Assembly (NCBI RefSeq): GCF_000423345.1
Contig: NZ_AUHU01000003.1
Location: forward strand, 496,001 to 560,000
From: Marinimicrobium agarilyticum DSM 16975
GTDB taxonomy: Bacteria; Pseudomonadota; Gammaproteobacteria; Pseudomonadales; Cellvibrionaceae
Length of the DNA stretch: 64,000 nt
Reading direction: 5' to 3'
A program made the position numbers and the translations under genes. This document shows, one piece after another, positions 27,570 to 37,114 of this stretch (position 1 is its first letter; each line of letters opens with the position of its first letter). The notes under the pieces are model-generated. The model made no database searches, had not been told where the DNA came from, and worked only from the letters and a program-made list of their open reading frames with translations.

Positions 27570-29078
27570 TCAATGGGCCTGTACCAACTCGGTGACCAGC
27601 TCCAGCTCCGACACCATCTGGTCTACCTGGTAATGCGGCACAAGATGAATGATGCAGGCGTATTGCCCCGGACGTTCGGGGTGCTCGTTGACCGTCACCG
27701 CCGCTTCTCTGAGCGGGTAGCGGGCCTGCTCTTCCCATTCCAGGTCTTCCCGCCCGGTAGTGTAGCGGAATAGCCATTGACGCAGAAAACGTTCGCATTC
27801 GTCAGCGCTGATGAATGCGCCGATTTTGTCCCGGATCATGACCTTGATGTAGTGCGCCACTCGAGAACCGCAGAGCACATGCTGGAGCATGGCCGAGAGC
27901 TTGGCGTTGACGGTCTGGTCGGCGGAGCGTTTGGGCTTCTGGATGGAGGCGTTACTGTAGAACGCCGAGAATGGCGTCTGGTAGCACTGACATAAGGAAA
28001 TGAAGCCCAGCTCGGCCAGCTCCCGCTCTCGCCGGTCGGTAATGACCACATCCGTCAGCGGTTTGGGGATCTGATTGCGCGCATCCCCTTCAAAATAATC
28101 CACCGGCAGCGTGGTGACCAGGCCGCCGCCCACCTGATCTCTCGGGACCCCCCGAATATGACCGAACCAACCGACGTTTGCGAACTCGCGGATGAGCACG
28201 CCTCCGAAAGCGTAGGCGGCATTGCCCCAGAGGTACCCGTCGCCATGTCGGCGGCCTTTTTCTTCCCGGAAGGGAACGCCCTTGAAGCTGCCGGCTTCGG
28301 CGCGATACGGCCGACGCATCAGAGTTCGCGGCAGGGTCAGCCCGACAAAGCGCGAGTCGGACTTTTCCCGAAGAGAGCGCCACCGGATGTACTCTTCCTG
28401 GGAGAAGACGGCGTCCAGGTTGATCGGTTTGCCCAATGCGGAAAAATCGTCCACGCCAAACAGCTCCGGAGAGGCTCCCGCCACAAAGGGTGCGAACGCC
28501 GCCGACGCCACTTGAGAAAGGCCCTCAAGCGTAGTGATGTCGTCGTAGGGGTGGCCTGAACTCGGTCGGTGGCTGATTTGAAAATCGCCAATCAGTACAC
28601 CAAACGGTTCACCCCCGGGGTGACCATATTCGTCGTTGTAGACCTTCTGGAACAGTTGGCTCTGATCAAAATCGAGCGCTTTGTCGATATCCCGACTCAC
28701 TTCAGCCCAGTGTATGTCGAGCACTTTTATCTTGATGTTCCGCGCCCCTTCGGCTTGCAGCACCAGATACCAGAGGCCGCGCCAGGAGGCTTCAAGGGCT
28801 TGAAAGCGCGGGTGGTGCAGAATCGCATTGATCTGTTGGCTGATCAGCCGATCAATACGGGCCACGGTGCGATTGATCGAGATCTTGATGTCGAGAGCGC
28901 TATCGACGGGTCCTGCCGGCGCCATGTCTGACAGAAAGTACGCCAGCGCACGTCGGGCGTCCGTTTCCGCCAAAAAATCATCGAGCCCGGTCAGGTGCGC
29001 GCGTTGCTCGCACACGGTCTCCAGGCTGACGGTCGCGCCGGAGGAGCGCGGGGAGGCTTCGGCAAGGTTCGTCGACAT
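27570..29078 (-). CDS. Second TssC-type sheath protein
   Basis: A 502-aa paralogue of the T6SS sheath large subunit. It has the TssC/EvpB landmarks: INAILHHPRFQALEASWRGL, FDQSQLFQKVYNDEYGHPGG, FGVLIGDFQISH, YIRWRSLREKSDSRFVGLTLPR, DYFEGDARNQIPKPLTDVVITDRRE in pieces, and HYIKVMIRDKIGAFISADE. It differs from the canonical copy immediately upstream in its shortened N-terminus, its C-terminal strand (ERPGQYACIIHLVPHYQVDQM) and lack of the usual closing helix sequence. A second TssC-like gene (ImpD-type) is known from several T6SS clusters. Whether it builds into the sheath, caps it or acts at the baseplate is not known to me. Confidence 0.9.
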   Translation of the reverse strand: MSTNLAEASPRSSGATVSLETVCEQRAHLTGLDDFLAETDARRALAYFLSDMAPAGPVDSALDIKISINRTVARIDRLISQQINAILHHPRFQALEASWRGLWYLVLQAEGARNIKIKVLDIHWAEVSRDIDKALDFDQSQLFQKVYNDEYGHPGGEPFGVLIGDFQISHRPSSGHPYDDITTLEGLSQVASAAFAPFVAGASPELFGVDDFSALGKPINLDAVFSQEEYIRWRSLREKSDSRFVGLTLPRTLMRRPYRAEAGSFKGVPFREEKGRRHGDGYLWGNAAYAFGGVLIREFANVGWFGHIRGVPRDQVGGGLVTTLPVDYFEGDARNQIPKPLTDVVITDRRERELAELGFISLCQCYQTPFSAFYSNASIQKPKRSADQTVNAKLSAMLQHVLCGSRVAHYIKVMIRDKIGAFISADECERFLRQWLFRYTTGREDLEWEEQARYPLREAAVTVNEHPERPGQYACIIHLVPHYQVDQMVSELELVTELVQAH

Positions 29079-29145
29079 TGCTTAGATCAGAGTCCAGTCA
29101 ATTGAAAGCAGTGGCGGCCAGACGGCCGCCACTTTATCGGTGCAC

Positions 29146-30636
29146 TTAGCCCGCTTTGGGGATATTGGCAACCAGGCGCAGGGAGGCGGTGAGCTCTTCC
29201 ATTTGCAGCCAGGGCCGCATCCAGGCGACGGCGTTGAAGACACCGGGTTGCCCGGGTACTTCTTTGACTTCCACGTGGGCTTCCGCCAGCGGAAAGCGGG
29301 CTTTCATTTCGGCGCTGGCACCGGGGCTGCCGTTCACGTAGTTGCCGATCCAACGGTTCAACCACTCTTCGGCCTCGCTCGCCTCCATGAAAGAGCCGAC
29401 CTTGTCGCGGGCCATGACTTTCAGGAAATGGGCAATGCGCGAGGTCGCCATGATGTAGGGCAGACGAGCGGAAATGGCGGCGTTGGCCGTGGCGCCAGGG
29501 TCGTCGAACTTGGGCGGCTTCTGAGTGGTCTGGGCACCGAAGAACACGGCGTAATCAGTGTTCTTGTAGTGACACAGCGGCAGAAAGCCAAGTTTACTCA
29601 GTTCCGCTTCGCGCCGATCGGTAATGCCGATTTCGGTCGGGCATTTCTGGTCGACGTCACCATCGTCGCTGACAAAGGTGTGGCTTGGCAGGTGATCCAC
29701 CCGACCACCGCCTTCGGCGCCGCGGATGCTGGTGCACCAGCCGTATTCGGCAAAGGCACTGGTCAAGGTCGTGCCCAGGGCGTAGGCGGCGTTCATCCAG
29801 CAGTAGTCATCATGGTCGGTGGCCAGGTGTTTACCATCTTCACCCACAGTGACTTCTTCAAAGTTGAACGCTTCCACCGGCTTGGTGGCGCTGCCGTAGG
29901 GCAGGCGGGCCAATACGCGCGGCATGGTGAGCGTGACAAACCGGGCGTCGTCGCTTTCGCGGAAGCTGCGCCACTGGATGTACTCGGCCGAGTCGAAAAT
30001 TTTCTCCAGATCCCGCGGCTTGGACAGTTCGGTATAGTCTTCAAAGCCGAACATCTTCGGAGAGGCTGCCGAGAGGAATGGGCAGAAACCGGCAGCTGCC
30101 ACGTTGGACATCTGGCTCAGCAGAGAGATGTCATCCGGATGGGAGGAGAACTCGTAGTCGCCGATCAGGGCGCTGTATGGCTGGCCGCCTGCAGTGCCGA
30201 ACTCGCTTTCGTAGATTTTCTTGAAGATCTGGCTCTGGTCGAACTCAACCGCCTTTTCCAGGTCCTTGGTCAGTTCTTTTTTGCTCAGGTTGAGCATGCG
30301 GATCTTCAGCTGCGAGCCGGTTTCGGAGTTCATCACCAGGTGGTTCAGCCCGCGCCAGGAGCCCTCGAGCTTCTGAAACTTCTCGTGATGCAGAATCTCC
30401 GACAGTTGCTCGGACATCAATTGGTCCACGGCGGCGATGGCTTTGTTGATGGTCACAGTGAGGTTCTTGTCCCACTTGACGGTGCCGGCCATGGCTTCCT
30501 GTGCCAGGGTTTTCAACAGGTCCTGGGTCTCGTCGGCCGGGGTCTGACGGGTCGCGGTGATGGCCTGTTCGAGAAAACTGACCTCTTCGACCTCAGCTTC
30601 CGCCTGATCTACGACTTGCTCTTCATTATTCGCCAT
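29146..30636 (-). CDS. tssC: T6SS sheath large subunit TssC
   Basis: Canonical TssC (VipB) of 496 aa that forms the contractile sheath with TssB. The ATG at 30636 is preceded by AGGAGG; an upstream start at 30708 lies in tssB. Landmarks: [25 protein letters not shown] in two parts, [24 protein letters not shown] in two parts, [35 protein letters not shown] in parts, [21 protein letters not shown] in parts and the terminal [19 protein letters not shown]. It overlaps the tssB end by 11 bases. The N-terminal acidic extension [19 protein letters not shown] is typical. Confidence 0.97.
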   Translation of the reverse strand: MANNEEQVVDQAEAEVEEVSFLEQAITATRQTPADETQDLLKTLAQEAMAGTVKWDKNLTVTINKAIAAVDQLMSEQLSEILHHEKFQKLEGSWRGLNHLVMNSETGSQLKIRMLNLSKKELTKDLEKAVEFDQSQIFKKIYESEFGTAGGQPYSALIGDYEFSSHPDDISLLSQMSNVAAAGFCPFLSAASPKMFGFEDYTELSKPRDLEKIFDSAEYIQWRSFRESDDARFVTLTMPRVLARLPYGSATKPVEAFNFEEVTVGEDGKHLATDHDDYCWMNAAYALGTTLTSAFAEYGWCTSIRGAEGGGRVDHLPSHTFVSDDGDVDQKCPTEIGITDRREAELSKLGFLPLCHYKNTDYAVFFGAQTTQKPPKFDDPGATANAAISARLPYIMATSRIAHFLKVMARDKVGSFMEASEAEEWLNRWIGNYVNGSPGASAEMKARFPLAEAHVEVKEVPGQPGVFNAVAWMRPWLQMEELTASLRLVANIPKAG

Positions 30637-31156
30637 CTTTCGCTTCCTCCTTTTTCTCCTCGCCAACACCCAGCTCGCCGGACAGGGCCGACAAGGCTTC
30701 GGTATCACTCAGAACGTTTTCCAACAGGGTTTCCAGATCTTCCGAACGGTCGGCCTTGGTCAGCAGGTCGCGCAACTTGTTGCGGGTTTCCATCAGCTTG
30801 CGCAGGGGTTCAACCTGCTGTACCACGCGGTGAGGCTCGAAATCTTCCATGCGGTTGAAGTCCAGGTCGACCTTCATTTCGCTGCCGTCGGCTTCCAGTT
30901 TGTTTTCCACCTGGAAGCCAAGCTTGGGGTTGATCTTTCCCATCAGGTCGTTGAAATTGTCCCGATCGATCTGGGAAAACTTGCGTTCCTTGAGCGATTT
31001 CTTCCCTTCGGTGTTATCGCCCGAGTAGTCGCCCATCACGCCCATGACAAAGGGCAGCTCTTTTTCGCTGATGGCGCCGTTGGTTTCAACGTCGTAGGTA
31101 ATATGAACACGCGGCTTGCGCACGCGCTTGAGTTTATCGTGGATGCTATCGGACAT
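30626..31156 (-). CDS. tssB: T6SS sheath small subunit TssB
   Basis: TssB (VipA) of 176 aa, the sheath subunit whose C-terminal helix is presented to ClpV through TssC. The N-terminus [18 protein letters not shown] and [13 protein letters not shown] are diagnostic, as is [18 protein letters not shown]. The C-terminal tail is rich in Glu/Lys ([12 protein letters not shown]). It starts 57 bases after tssA. Confidence 0.97.
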   Translation of the reverse strand: MSDSIHDKLKRVRKPRVHITYDVETNGAISEKELPFVMGVMGDYSGDNTEGKKSLKERKFSQIDRDNFNDLMGKINPKLGFQVENKLEADGSEMKVDLDFNRMEDFEPHRVVQQVEPLRKLMETRNKLRDLLTKADRSEDLETLLENVLSDTEALSALSGELGVGEEKKEEAKDGE

Positions 31157-31213
31157 AATCCCTAATCCTCTGTCAGTGGTTTGGATCGTTTCGGTTCCTG
31201 CAATCAGGGCGCG

Positions 31214-32323
31214 TTAATCTTCTTCGATTTCCACTCCCGTAAGCTCGCTGTAATGCGTGCGAGAAGACGAATCCGGAATCAGTTCCTGAATCAGCTCGTC
31301 CAGGCGCATATTGCCCCATTTGACGGCCTTCTGAAGGACGTAAGAAACCGGTGAATGCGGTTCGGTTCGGCGGAAAAATTCGGAGATTTCCCGCAGTTGG
31401 CGGAAGGCGTCTTCCCGCGTCATGGCACCTTTGCGCGTCGCTTTTGCGGGTTCTGAGGCGCTGGTCGCCTCGTCTTGGTCAGTATCCTCTTCGGTTTCCG
31501 CGCTCTCGTTGGCCGCGGCAAACTTGTCTCGCCCCAAGTGGTTGATGGCGCCCCGACACTCTTCGAGCACATCAAGGATGTTACGTGCTGGCGGGGCAGT
31601 GTCGATGCCGCAGTGCTGATCCAGCAGTTGGTGGCAGGCGCGAAAGTGTTCCAGCGCCTGGTCCAGATCACCCAACTGGTCGGTGAAAAATGTATCGGAA
31701 GATTCCAGGACGGCCTTTTCGATATCGGTGATGCCATAGCCCAGCTTGTCTTCCTTGGCCTGGCGCGCGTCTTCATCGGCGAGCTTTTGAATATCGAGTG
31801 CCTGTTGGTACTGCCAGAAACTGAAAGGCGCCGGAGGCTGGCCTTCGGTGATGGGTACTTTGCGGATGGGAGCAATCAAAACGCCTTCCGCACCCTCGCC
31901 ATTGAGGCCGGACAGTGGCGCGACCCGGGTTTCCAGGCCGTCTTCATCGGGCATGGGGTACAGGTCGTCCCAGTACTGCTCCACCAGACCGTGAATCAAG
32001 GCAAATGCATCGCGCAGGCCCTGAAAGCCGTACTTTCGTACCAGCGCTTCGGTGTACCAACTGGCCACTTCGAGATCTTTGCTTTGTTCTTTTAGTAGCT
32101 GGGGGGCCAGGGTCAGAACTTCCCGCCAGTGCTCGTCAGCTTCGTTGGAGTCGCCGTCGTGAACACTCTTGCGCTCGGCGGCTCGGGCGCTGGAGCGCTC
32201 GCGTTTGACGGTCTGATATAGAGATTGCGGCGAGGCATCGGCGCGAGCATCATCGCCAGCAGGCGTCTCGTCCGAGATGGGAGCCAGTAGAGCGTCCAGA
32301 TCGATTGCGTTTGGTGAAGCCAT
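31214..32323 (-). CDS. tssA: T6SS cap/assembly protein TssA
   Basis: TssA of 369 aa, which primes baseplate and sheath polymerisation. The N-terminal ImpA_N domain (about 8-240) shows LDALLAPISDETPAGDDAR, HWREVLTLAPQLLKEQSKDLEVASW in parts, LRDAFALIHGLVEQYWDDLYP in parts, and PDEDGLETRVAPLSGLNGEG in parts. An acidic linker (about 275-300) is followed by a C-terminal helical region with TREDAFRQLREISEFFRRTEPHSPVSYVLQKAV in pieces, typical of the short TssA class. It is the first gene of the minus-strand operon and is divergent from the FHA gene. Confidence 0.95.
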   Translation of the reverse strand: MASPNAIDLDALLAPISDETPAGDDARADASPQSLYQTVKRERSSARAAERKSVHDGDSNEADEHWREVLTLAPQLLKEQSKDLEVASWYTEALVRKYGFQGLRDAFALIHGLVEQYWDDLYPMPDEDGLETRVAPLSGLNGEGAEGVLIAPIRKVPITEGQPPAPFSFWQYQQALDIQKLADEDARQAKEDKLGYGITDIEKAVLESSDTFFTDQLGDLDQALEHFRACHQLLDQHCGIDTAPPARNILDVLEECRGAINHLGRDKFAAANESAETEEDTDQDEATSASEPAKATRKGAMTREDAFRQLREISEFFRRTEPHSPVSYVLQKAVKWGNMRLDELIQELIPDSSSRTHYSELTGVEIEED

Positions 32324-32763
32324 TGCCTTTTATCTTCCCTTTTCTGTCTCGCAAATTCCTGTCGCGTCCAACCTTGGAGTAAAGGTGACCATGAAGGTGG
32401 TTTCTTGGTTTTCTGAGGTGGAGCAGGTGTCGTCCGTCGCATTTATAAACATAAAGGTCCCTTTTTCTTGATGCCTTGGCGATTTGGGAAACTACCACAG
32501 GGCGACGCTAAACTTAAACGTTTCTACCGAAATTGCCAATGAAAATTTGAAGCAATGTCGAAAAATGTGACCAAGTGCAATTTTTTATTTACCGATTGCG
32601 GGAAAAGCTGTTGTACAATTCCGTCGAGCAACAGAGTTGTGGCACACTGCGCCCAGTAGTCAGTGGCGATGCGACCATAAGCCGCGGCGATGCGACAATA
32701 AAGCCTCCGCTTGGCGCATTTATCACTCTAAAAGAAAACGGATATTTTCGGGATGACATTTGG
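32324..32763. promoter_or_regulatory. Divergent T6SS control region
   Basis: This 440-base gap separates the two T6SS operons and must hold both promoters. It is AT-rich between 32440 and 32640. TGTTGTACAATT at 32611-32622 could contain a plus-strand -10 (TACAAT), but no -35 at standard spacing is clear. A direct repeat lies at 32665-32701. The FHA start at 32764 has only a weak ribosome binding site (CGGGAT). A possible open frame from 32575 into the FHA gene lacks support as coding sequence. I found no good sigma-54 site. Confidence 0.5.
32665..32701 (+). repeat. 16-bp direct repeat at 21-bp spacing in T6SS promoter
   Basis: GGCGATGCGACCATAA (32665-32680) and GGCGATGCGACAATAA (32686-32701) differ at one base. 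Their start-to-start distance is 21 bp, two turns of B-DNA, so a protein would meet both on the same face. They lie 63-99 bases upstream of the FHA gene start. This is a candidate regulator binding array for the T6SS operons. Confidence 0.6.
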
Positions 32764-34311
32764 ATGACTCTACACCTCAGGATAACCAAAGCACCGGACG
32801 GCACCTCTCCTTCTCAGACGGTTCACGCAATAGACGAAGCCGGTGGCACCCTGGGTCGCGGCCCGGATAACACCCTGATGCTGCCGGATCCGGAGCGTAT
32901 TCTCTCAAGCCGACATTGCGAGTTTGTGCACCAGGGCGGTCATTATCAGATTGTCGACTGGAGCACCAATGGCACATTTTTGAACAGCTCCTCGGAGCCC
33001 CTGGGCAAAGGAACATCGGCCGCGCTCAATCACGGCGATGTTATAGAGGTGGGGGATTACTGTTTTACCGTAGAGCTCGCCACGCCGATGGATACGGGTA
33101 CACAAAATACGCCCTTTGCGTCGCCCGGTTCGCCGTTCGCGACAGTGGAGGAGCCTCTGCCCAGCGCGGCCTCCGCAATTCCTGACGACCCCTTTCAGAG
33201 CGACCCGTTCGGGGCTATGCCCGAGCCCGCACCAGTGAATGGGCACGACTCCCTGGACCCCCTGCAGCTGTTAGATGGCGTCAACGCTCCCCCTGCGGGT
33301 GGCGACATGCCCGCCTCAGCCTGGGAAGCGCCGATTTCCGACGACCTCGGTTTTTCCGGTCGGGCTCAGGGCCCGGGGCCGTTTGCTGAACCGCCGGGGC
33401 CGGACGACAGGTCGTTGGCGCCTCAAGATCCCGGGGCCGAGGCTTTGGCCTGGCCCGAGTCCAAACCGGAAAACCTGATACCGGACGACTGGATGGAGGC
33501 GGACGATTGGCTGGAAGACCAGCCCGCCGCGCAAGCACCGGTCCCTCCGGTTTCCCCGGTTGACCCGGAGCCGCCTCGTTCCGAATCATCGTTGGAATCT
33601 CGGGAGCCTGAGCCGCCATTCGAGCCCGAAGAAGCGGTGGCACCGGAACCTCCCCCCGTGCGGATTCCGCGTCCCGGCGCCCAGACAGCGAAAACGGCGC
33701 CGCCACCGCGCGAGTCTGCCAGCGACAGCGATGCGCTTTTTTCGGCAATGGGGATCGACGTTCAGCGTCTTTCGGATGAAGAGCGTGCTGAGTTGCTGCC
33801 GTTGATCGGCAAAATGATGCGCGAAGTGGTGGATGGCATGATGCAGGTCTTGCGCTCGCGGGCGAGCATCAAGAACGAATTCCGGATGAATGTCACCACC
33901 ATCCAGCCGGTGGAGAACAACCCGCTGAAATTCTCCGCAGACGTGGATGAAGCGCTCGACAACATTTTTCTTCGCCGGTCCCAGGCTTACAAGGAACCTC
34001 TCAGCGCGGTGCGCGAGGGGTTTCAGGAGATCGCGGAACACCAGTTGGCCATGATTGCCGGCATGCGCAGTGCGTTCGAACAGATGTTGCGCGACTTCGA
34101 TCATGAGCGTCTCGAGTCCCGCTTCGATCAGCAGGGCAAGCGCAGCGCAGTGGCAATGGTCCGACGCGCCCGGTACTGGGAGCAGTATCAGGATTACTAC
34201 CGGGAGCTGAGTGACAACATTGAGCGCTCGTTTCAGCAGATTTTCGGCGACGAGTTCGTTCAGGCGTATCAGGATCAGCTGCGACGCCTTTCCTCGTTGC
34301 GCTCCTCCTGA
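32764..34311 (+). CDS. tagH: T6SS FHA-domain protein (TagH/Fha type)
   Basis: Forkhead-associated protein of 515 aa that in other T6SSs is the phosphothreonine-binding target of PpkA and PppA. The N-terminal FHA domain (about 25-105) has GGTLGRGPDNTLMLPDP, SSRHCEF and DWSTNGTFLN, the residues that bind phosphothreonine. A long Pro/Glu-rich linker (about 120-320) follows, then the conserved T6SS FHA C-terminal domain (about 325-510, DALFSAMGIDVQRLSDEER, MREVVDGMMQVLRSRASIKNEFR in parts, RARYWEQYQDYYREL). I chose the ATG at 32764 because an in-frame start at 32575 adds 63 residues with no FHA similarity and crosses the promoter repeats. Confidence 0.93.
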   Translation: MTLHLRITKAPDGTSPSQTVHAIDEAGGTLGRGPDNTLMLPDPERILSSRHCEFVHQGGHYQIVDWSTNGTFLNSSSEPLGKGTSAALNHGDVIEVGDYCFTVELATPMDTGTQNTPFASPGSPFATVEEPLPSAASAIPDDPFQSDPFGAMPEPAPVNGHDSLDPLQLLDGVNAPPAGGDMPASAWEAPISDDLGFSGRAQGPGPFAEPPGPDDRSLAPQDPGAEALAWPESKPENLIPDDWMEADDWLEDQPAAQAPVPPVSPVDPEPPRSESSLESREPEPPFEPEEAVAPEPPPVRIPRPGAQTAKTAPPPRESASDSDALFSAMGIDVQRLSDEERAELLPLIGKMMREVVDGMMQVLRSRASIKNEFRMNVTTIQPVENNPLKFSADVDEALDNIFLRRSQAYKEPLSAVREGFQEIAEHQLAMIAGMRSAFEQMLRDFDHERLESRFDQQGKRSAVAMVRRARYWEQYQDYYRELSDNIERSFQQIFGDEFVQAYQDQLRRLSSLRSS

Positions 34312-34343
34312 TGCTTTTAAAACACTGTAAAAGGATTATCGCT

Positions 34344-34835
34344 ATGCGCATTTTGAACCGTGGTTTCCTGCTGCTTGCCCTCGTGGCTATGACGCTGGCC
34401 GGCTGTTCCAGTCGGGAGAGCAAGGTGGGTGGCATGCTCAATTTGCAAACGGACCTGACGCTGACGTTGGACGCGGCGAAAGCCATTAACCCGGACGTGC
34501 AGAACTCCCCCTCCCCGGTGTTTCTGCGGGTGTATGAGCTCAACTCTAAGGAGGCGTTTGCCCAGGCCGACTTTATTGAGTTGTATGAGCGCGATGAGTC
34601 CGCTCTCGGCGACACTCTGGTACAGCGACGTGAGCTGTCGCGGCTCGTGCCCGGGGAGGTGCGCTCCCACAAACTGGTATTAGACAGCAATACCCGCTAT
34701 GTCGGTGTCCTGGCGGAGTTCTTCCAGTTTGAAGATTCGGTGTACAAGGTCGTCGTGCCGGTCACCTCGCGCAATGTGTTTCGCGACACGCTGAAAGTGC
34801 GCATCTCCGGCAACCAACTCTCCGTCGTCAATTAA
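34344..34835 (+). CDS. tssJ: T6SS outer-membrane lipoprotein TssJ
   Basis: TssJ of 163 aa, the outer-membrane lipoprotein that anchors TssM. The ATG at 34344 has AAGGAT upstream and starts a signal peptide with lipobox LAGC (Cys21). The transthyretin-like core is visible in LTLDAAKAINPDVQNSPSPVFLRVYEL in parts, FAQADFIELYERDESALGDTLV in parts and NTRYVGVLAEFFQFEDSVYK in parts. The first ATG in frame at 34311 overlaps the FHA stop and would bury the signal peptide, so it is not preferred. Confidence 0.95.
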   Translation: MRILNRGFLLLALVAMTLAGCSSRESKVGGMLNLQTDLTLTLDAAKAINPDVQNSPSPVFLRVYELNSKEAFAQADFIELYERDESALGDTLVQRRELSRLVPGEVRSHKLVLDSNTRYVGVLAEFFQFEDSVYKVVVPVTSRNVFRDTLKVRISGNQLSVVN

Positions 34836-34854
34836 TCGGAATAGGGAACGTTTT

Positions 34855-36189
34855 ATGTCACTCAGCAGCAAGGTGATCTGGTCAGAGGGAATGTTTTTGA
34901 ACCCTCAGCATTTCCAGCAGTACGACCGCTACGTCGAGCGCTATATCGACGCCAAGTGCAGCGCCCTGGGGGCGTACGGTTGGGGTCTGCAGTCCTGGGA
35001 GCTGGATCAGCAGCTGTTGAATCTCGGTAAGCTGTCGGTGCTTCAGGGGCAGGGGGTATTCCCCGACGGAACGCCGTTCAACTTTCCGGAAGTGGACGAT
35101 GCCCCGCCCGTTTTGGAGTTGCCTGAAGGGCTGCATAACACCCTGGTGTATCTGGCGGTTCCGGTGCGCCGCGCTGGCGCCGTGGACGTGTCGCGGGATG
35201 ATGATACGCAAGCGTTGGCGCGTTACTATGTTTCCGAAGTCAGTGCCCGCGATGTCACCTCAGACGGCGGGGATACCCGTCCGGTGGATGTGGGCAAACT
35301 GCGCTTGCGACTGATGCTGGAAACCGAGGACTTGAGCGGTTACGCCTGTATTGGCGTGATCCGCATCGCGGAAACCCGAGACGATCACAAAGTCCTGGTG
35401 GATGATCAGTACCTGCCCACCTGCCTGGATGTATCAGCCGCGCCTAAACTGGGTGGTTTCCTGCCGGAGCTGGGCGGCCTTCTGCATCACCGTGGAGAAG
35501 CCATCGCCGGGCGGCTGGCCGACGCACGTCGGGGCGGTACCGCCGAAATCGCCGACTACATGATGCTGCAGATGATCAATCGCGTCGAGCCGCTGATCAA
35601 TCACCTCGCGCAGGTGCGCAACCTGCATCCGGTGATTCTGTTTCAACAGTTGTTGCTGATGGCTGGCGAGCTGTCGACATTTGTGGCCAAAGACAAACGC
35701 CCGCCGGATTTTGCACCGTATCGGCACGACCAACTCCAGGAAACCTTCCAGCCCCTGATGGGTATTTTGCGTACCTATCTGTCGATGGTCTACGAGCAGA
35801 CCGCGATCGCGCTGCCGTTGGAAGAGAAGAAGTATGGTATTCGCGTCGCGGAGTTGTCGGATCGCAGTCTGTTGAACTCCTCTTCCTTTGTGTTGGCGGT
35901 TCGGGCGGATGTGGCGGAGGAAACCTTGCGTTCGCGGCTGCCCGCGCAAATCAAGATCGGGCCGGTGGAGCGGATTCGTCAACTGGTGAATGCCGCCATG
36001 CCGGGCATCGAAATCAAGCCTTTGCCTGTAGCGCCCCGGCAAATTCCTTACCGCTCCGGTTACGCCTATTTCGAGCTGGAAAAGCGCAGCGCTTTCTGGA
36101 AAGAAATGGCTATGTCCGGCGGGTTTGCTTTGCATGTGGGTGGGGATTTCCCCGGGTTGGAAATGGAATTTTGGGCCATTCGGCAATAA
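34855..36189 (+). CDS. tssK: T6SS baseplate protein TssK
   Basis: TssK of 444 aa, the trimer that links the baseplate to the TssJLM membrane complex. N-terminal VIWSEGMFLNPQHFQQYDRYVE (in parts) is diagnostic, followed by YGWGLQSWELDQQLLNLGK in parts, the helical middle with MLQMINRVEPLINHL, and the C-terminal domain with GYAYFELEKRSAFWKEM. Length is standard. It sits between tssJ and tssL as usual. Confidence 0.97.
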   Translation: MSLSSKVIWSEGMFLNPQHFQQYDRYVERYIDAKCSALGAYGWGLQSWELDQQLLNLGKLSVLQGQGVFPDGTPFNFPEVDDAPPVLELPEGLHNTLVYLAVPVRRAGAVDVSRDDDTQALARYYVSEVSARDVTSDGGDTRPVDVGKLRLRLMLETEDLSGYACIGVIRIAETRDDHKVLVDDQYLPTCLDVSAAPKLGGFLPELGGLLHHRGEAIAGRLADARRGGTAEIADYMMLQMINRVEPLINHLAQVRNLHPVILFQQLLLMAGELSTFVAKDKRPPDFAPYRHDQLQETFQPLMGILRTYLSMVYEQTAIALPLEEKKYGIRVAELSDRSLLNSSSFVLAVRADVAEETLRSRLPAQIKIGPVERIRQLVNAAMPGIEIKPLPVAPRQIPYRSGYAYFELEKRSAFWKEMAMSGGFALHVGGDFPGLEMEFWAIRQ

Positions 36190-36215
36190 TGCCGGGAAAG
36201 GACTGAGGAGCGCTT

Positions 36216-37088
36216 ATGGATTCCCCCGATAAAACGGTATTTCGCCAGCCCAAGCCGGGTGGTGACCGCACGCGCATGAAGCCCTCTCCGGGCGCCCGGG
36301 TGGAACCACCACCGCGGCCGGCCGAGCCCATAGCGCCACCGCCACGTGAACCCGTCGCTGCGCAAGCGTTACTTCCCAGTCGCGGGCTAAACCCTTTGGT
36401 GAGCGCGGCGGATACATTGTTGGCAGTCCATAGCAAAGTGCGGCAGTCTGCCCGTCATCCCGACGTCGCGGGGCTCTATCGGCAACTGACCCAGGAAATT
36501 CGCCAGTTCGAAGCGAAGGCGCGTGAGCAGGGCCTTCCCCCCGAAACGGTGTTGGCGGCTCGCTATATCCTCTGCTCGGTATTGGACGAAGCCGTTCTCA
36601 ATACGCCCTGGGGCAGTGACAGCCCCTGGGCGCAACGCACCTTGCTCAGCGCCTTTCACAACGAGACCTCCGGCGGCGAGAAGTTTTTCCAGATTCTCGA
36701 TCGTATGAATCAGGCGCCGTCGCAAAACCTCGATATGCTGGAGCTGATGTATCTGTGCTTGAGTCTGGGTTTTGAGGGGCGCTATCGGCTGGCCCACCGG
36801 GGCCGGGATGTGCTCGAGCAGATCAAAGACGATGTTTATCGCACGATCCGCCGCTACCGGGGTGAGCACGAACGTTCGCTGTCGCCCTCATGGGAAGGAT
36901 TGGGGCGGACCCGCTCGACCTTGACTGAAGCCATTCCTTTATGGGTCTGGGCCGCGATGGTCGCATTGGTGTTGGTGCTGACCTATTCGGGCTTTCGCTA
37001 TTGGTTGTACACCAGTTCTTCTCCTGTGGTGGAGCAGTTGCAAAGCGTCAACGAATCCATTGAGTCTTCCAGTCCGAACGCTTTGTAG
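36216..37088 (+). CDS. tssL: T6SS inner-membrane protein TssL (DotU/IcmH)
   Basis: TssL of 290 aa. After a Pro/Arg-rich cytoplasmic N-terminus (about 1-55) comes the DotU domain (about 56-230) with NPLVSAADTLLAVHSKVR, ARYILCSVLDEAVLNTPWG, SAFHNETSGGEKFFQILD and LELMYLCLSLGFEGRYR, all family hallmarks. One C-terminal membrane segment follows (about 248-268, PLWVWAAMVALVLVLTY). There is no C-terminal OmpA-like peptidoglycan-binding domain, and none is encoded elsewhere in the cluster, so cell-wall anchoring must come from another protein. Confidence 0.96.
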   Translation: MDSPDKTVFRQPKPGGDRTRMKPSPGARVEPPPRPAEPIAPPPREPVAAQALLPSRGLNPLVSAADTLLAVHSKVRQSARHPDVAGLYRQLTQEIRQFEAKAREQGLPPETVLAARYILCSVLDEAVLNTPWGSDSPWAQRTLLSAFHNETSGGEKFFQILDRMNQAPSQNLDMLELMYLCLSLGFEGRYRLAHRGRDVLEQIKDDVYRTIRRYRGEHERSLSPSWEGLGRTRSTLTEAIPLWVWAAMVALVLVLTYSGFRYWLYTSSSPVVEQLQSVNESIESSSPNAL

Positions 37089-37114
37089 GGGCGAAAAAGG
37101 GAACCCACGCACTT

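Noticed and set aside
29140-30858. Open frame of 572 codons on the plus strand opposite tssC
   Set aside because: It is antisense to a clearly recognised TssC and TssB and has no domain of its own; GC-rich codon use opens the opposite strand.
32634-32650. TGGCAC-like sequence resembling a sigma-54 promoter ahead of the FHA gene
   Set aside because: The GG and GC elements are not at the required 12-base spacing, and no -12 TTGC is present.
32575-32763. Upstream extension of the FHA gene by 63 codons
   Set aside because: The extension has no FHA similarity, crosses the promoter repeats and lacks a ribosome binding site; the ATG at 32764 is the natural start.
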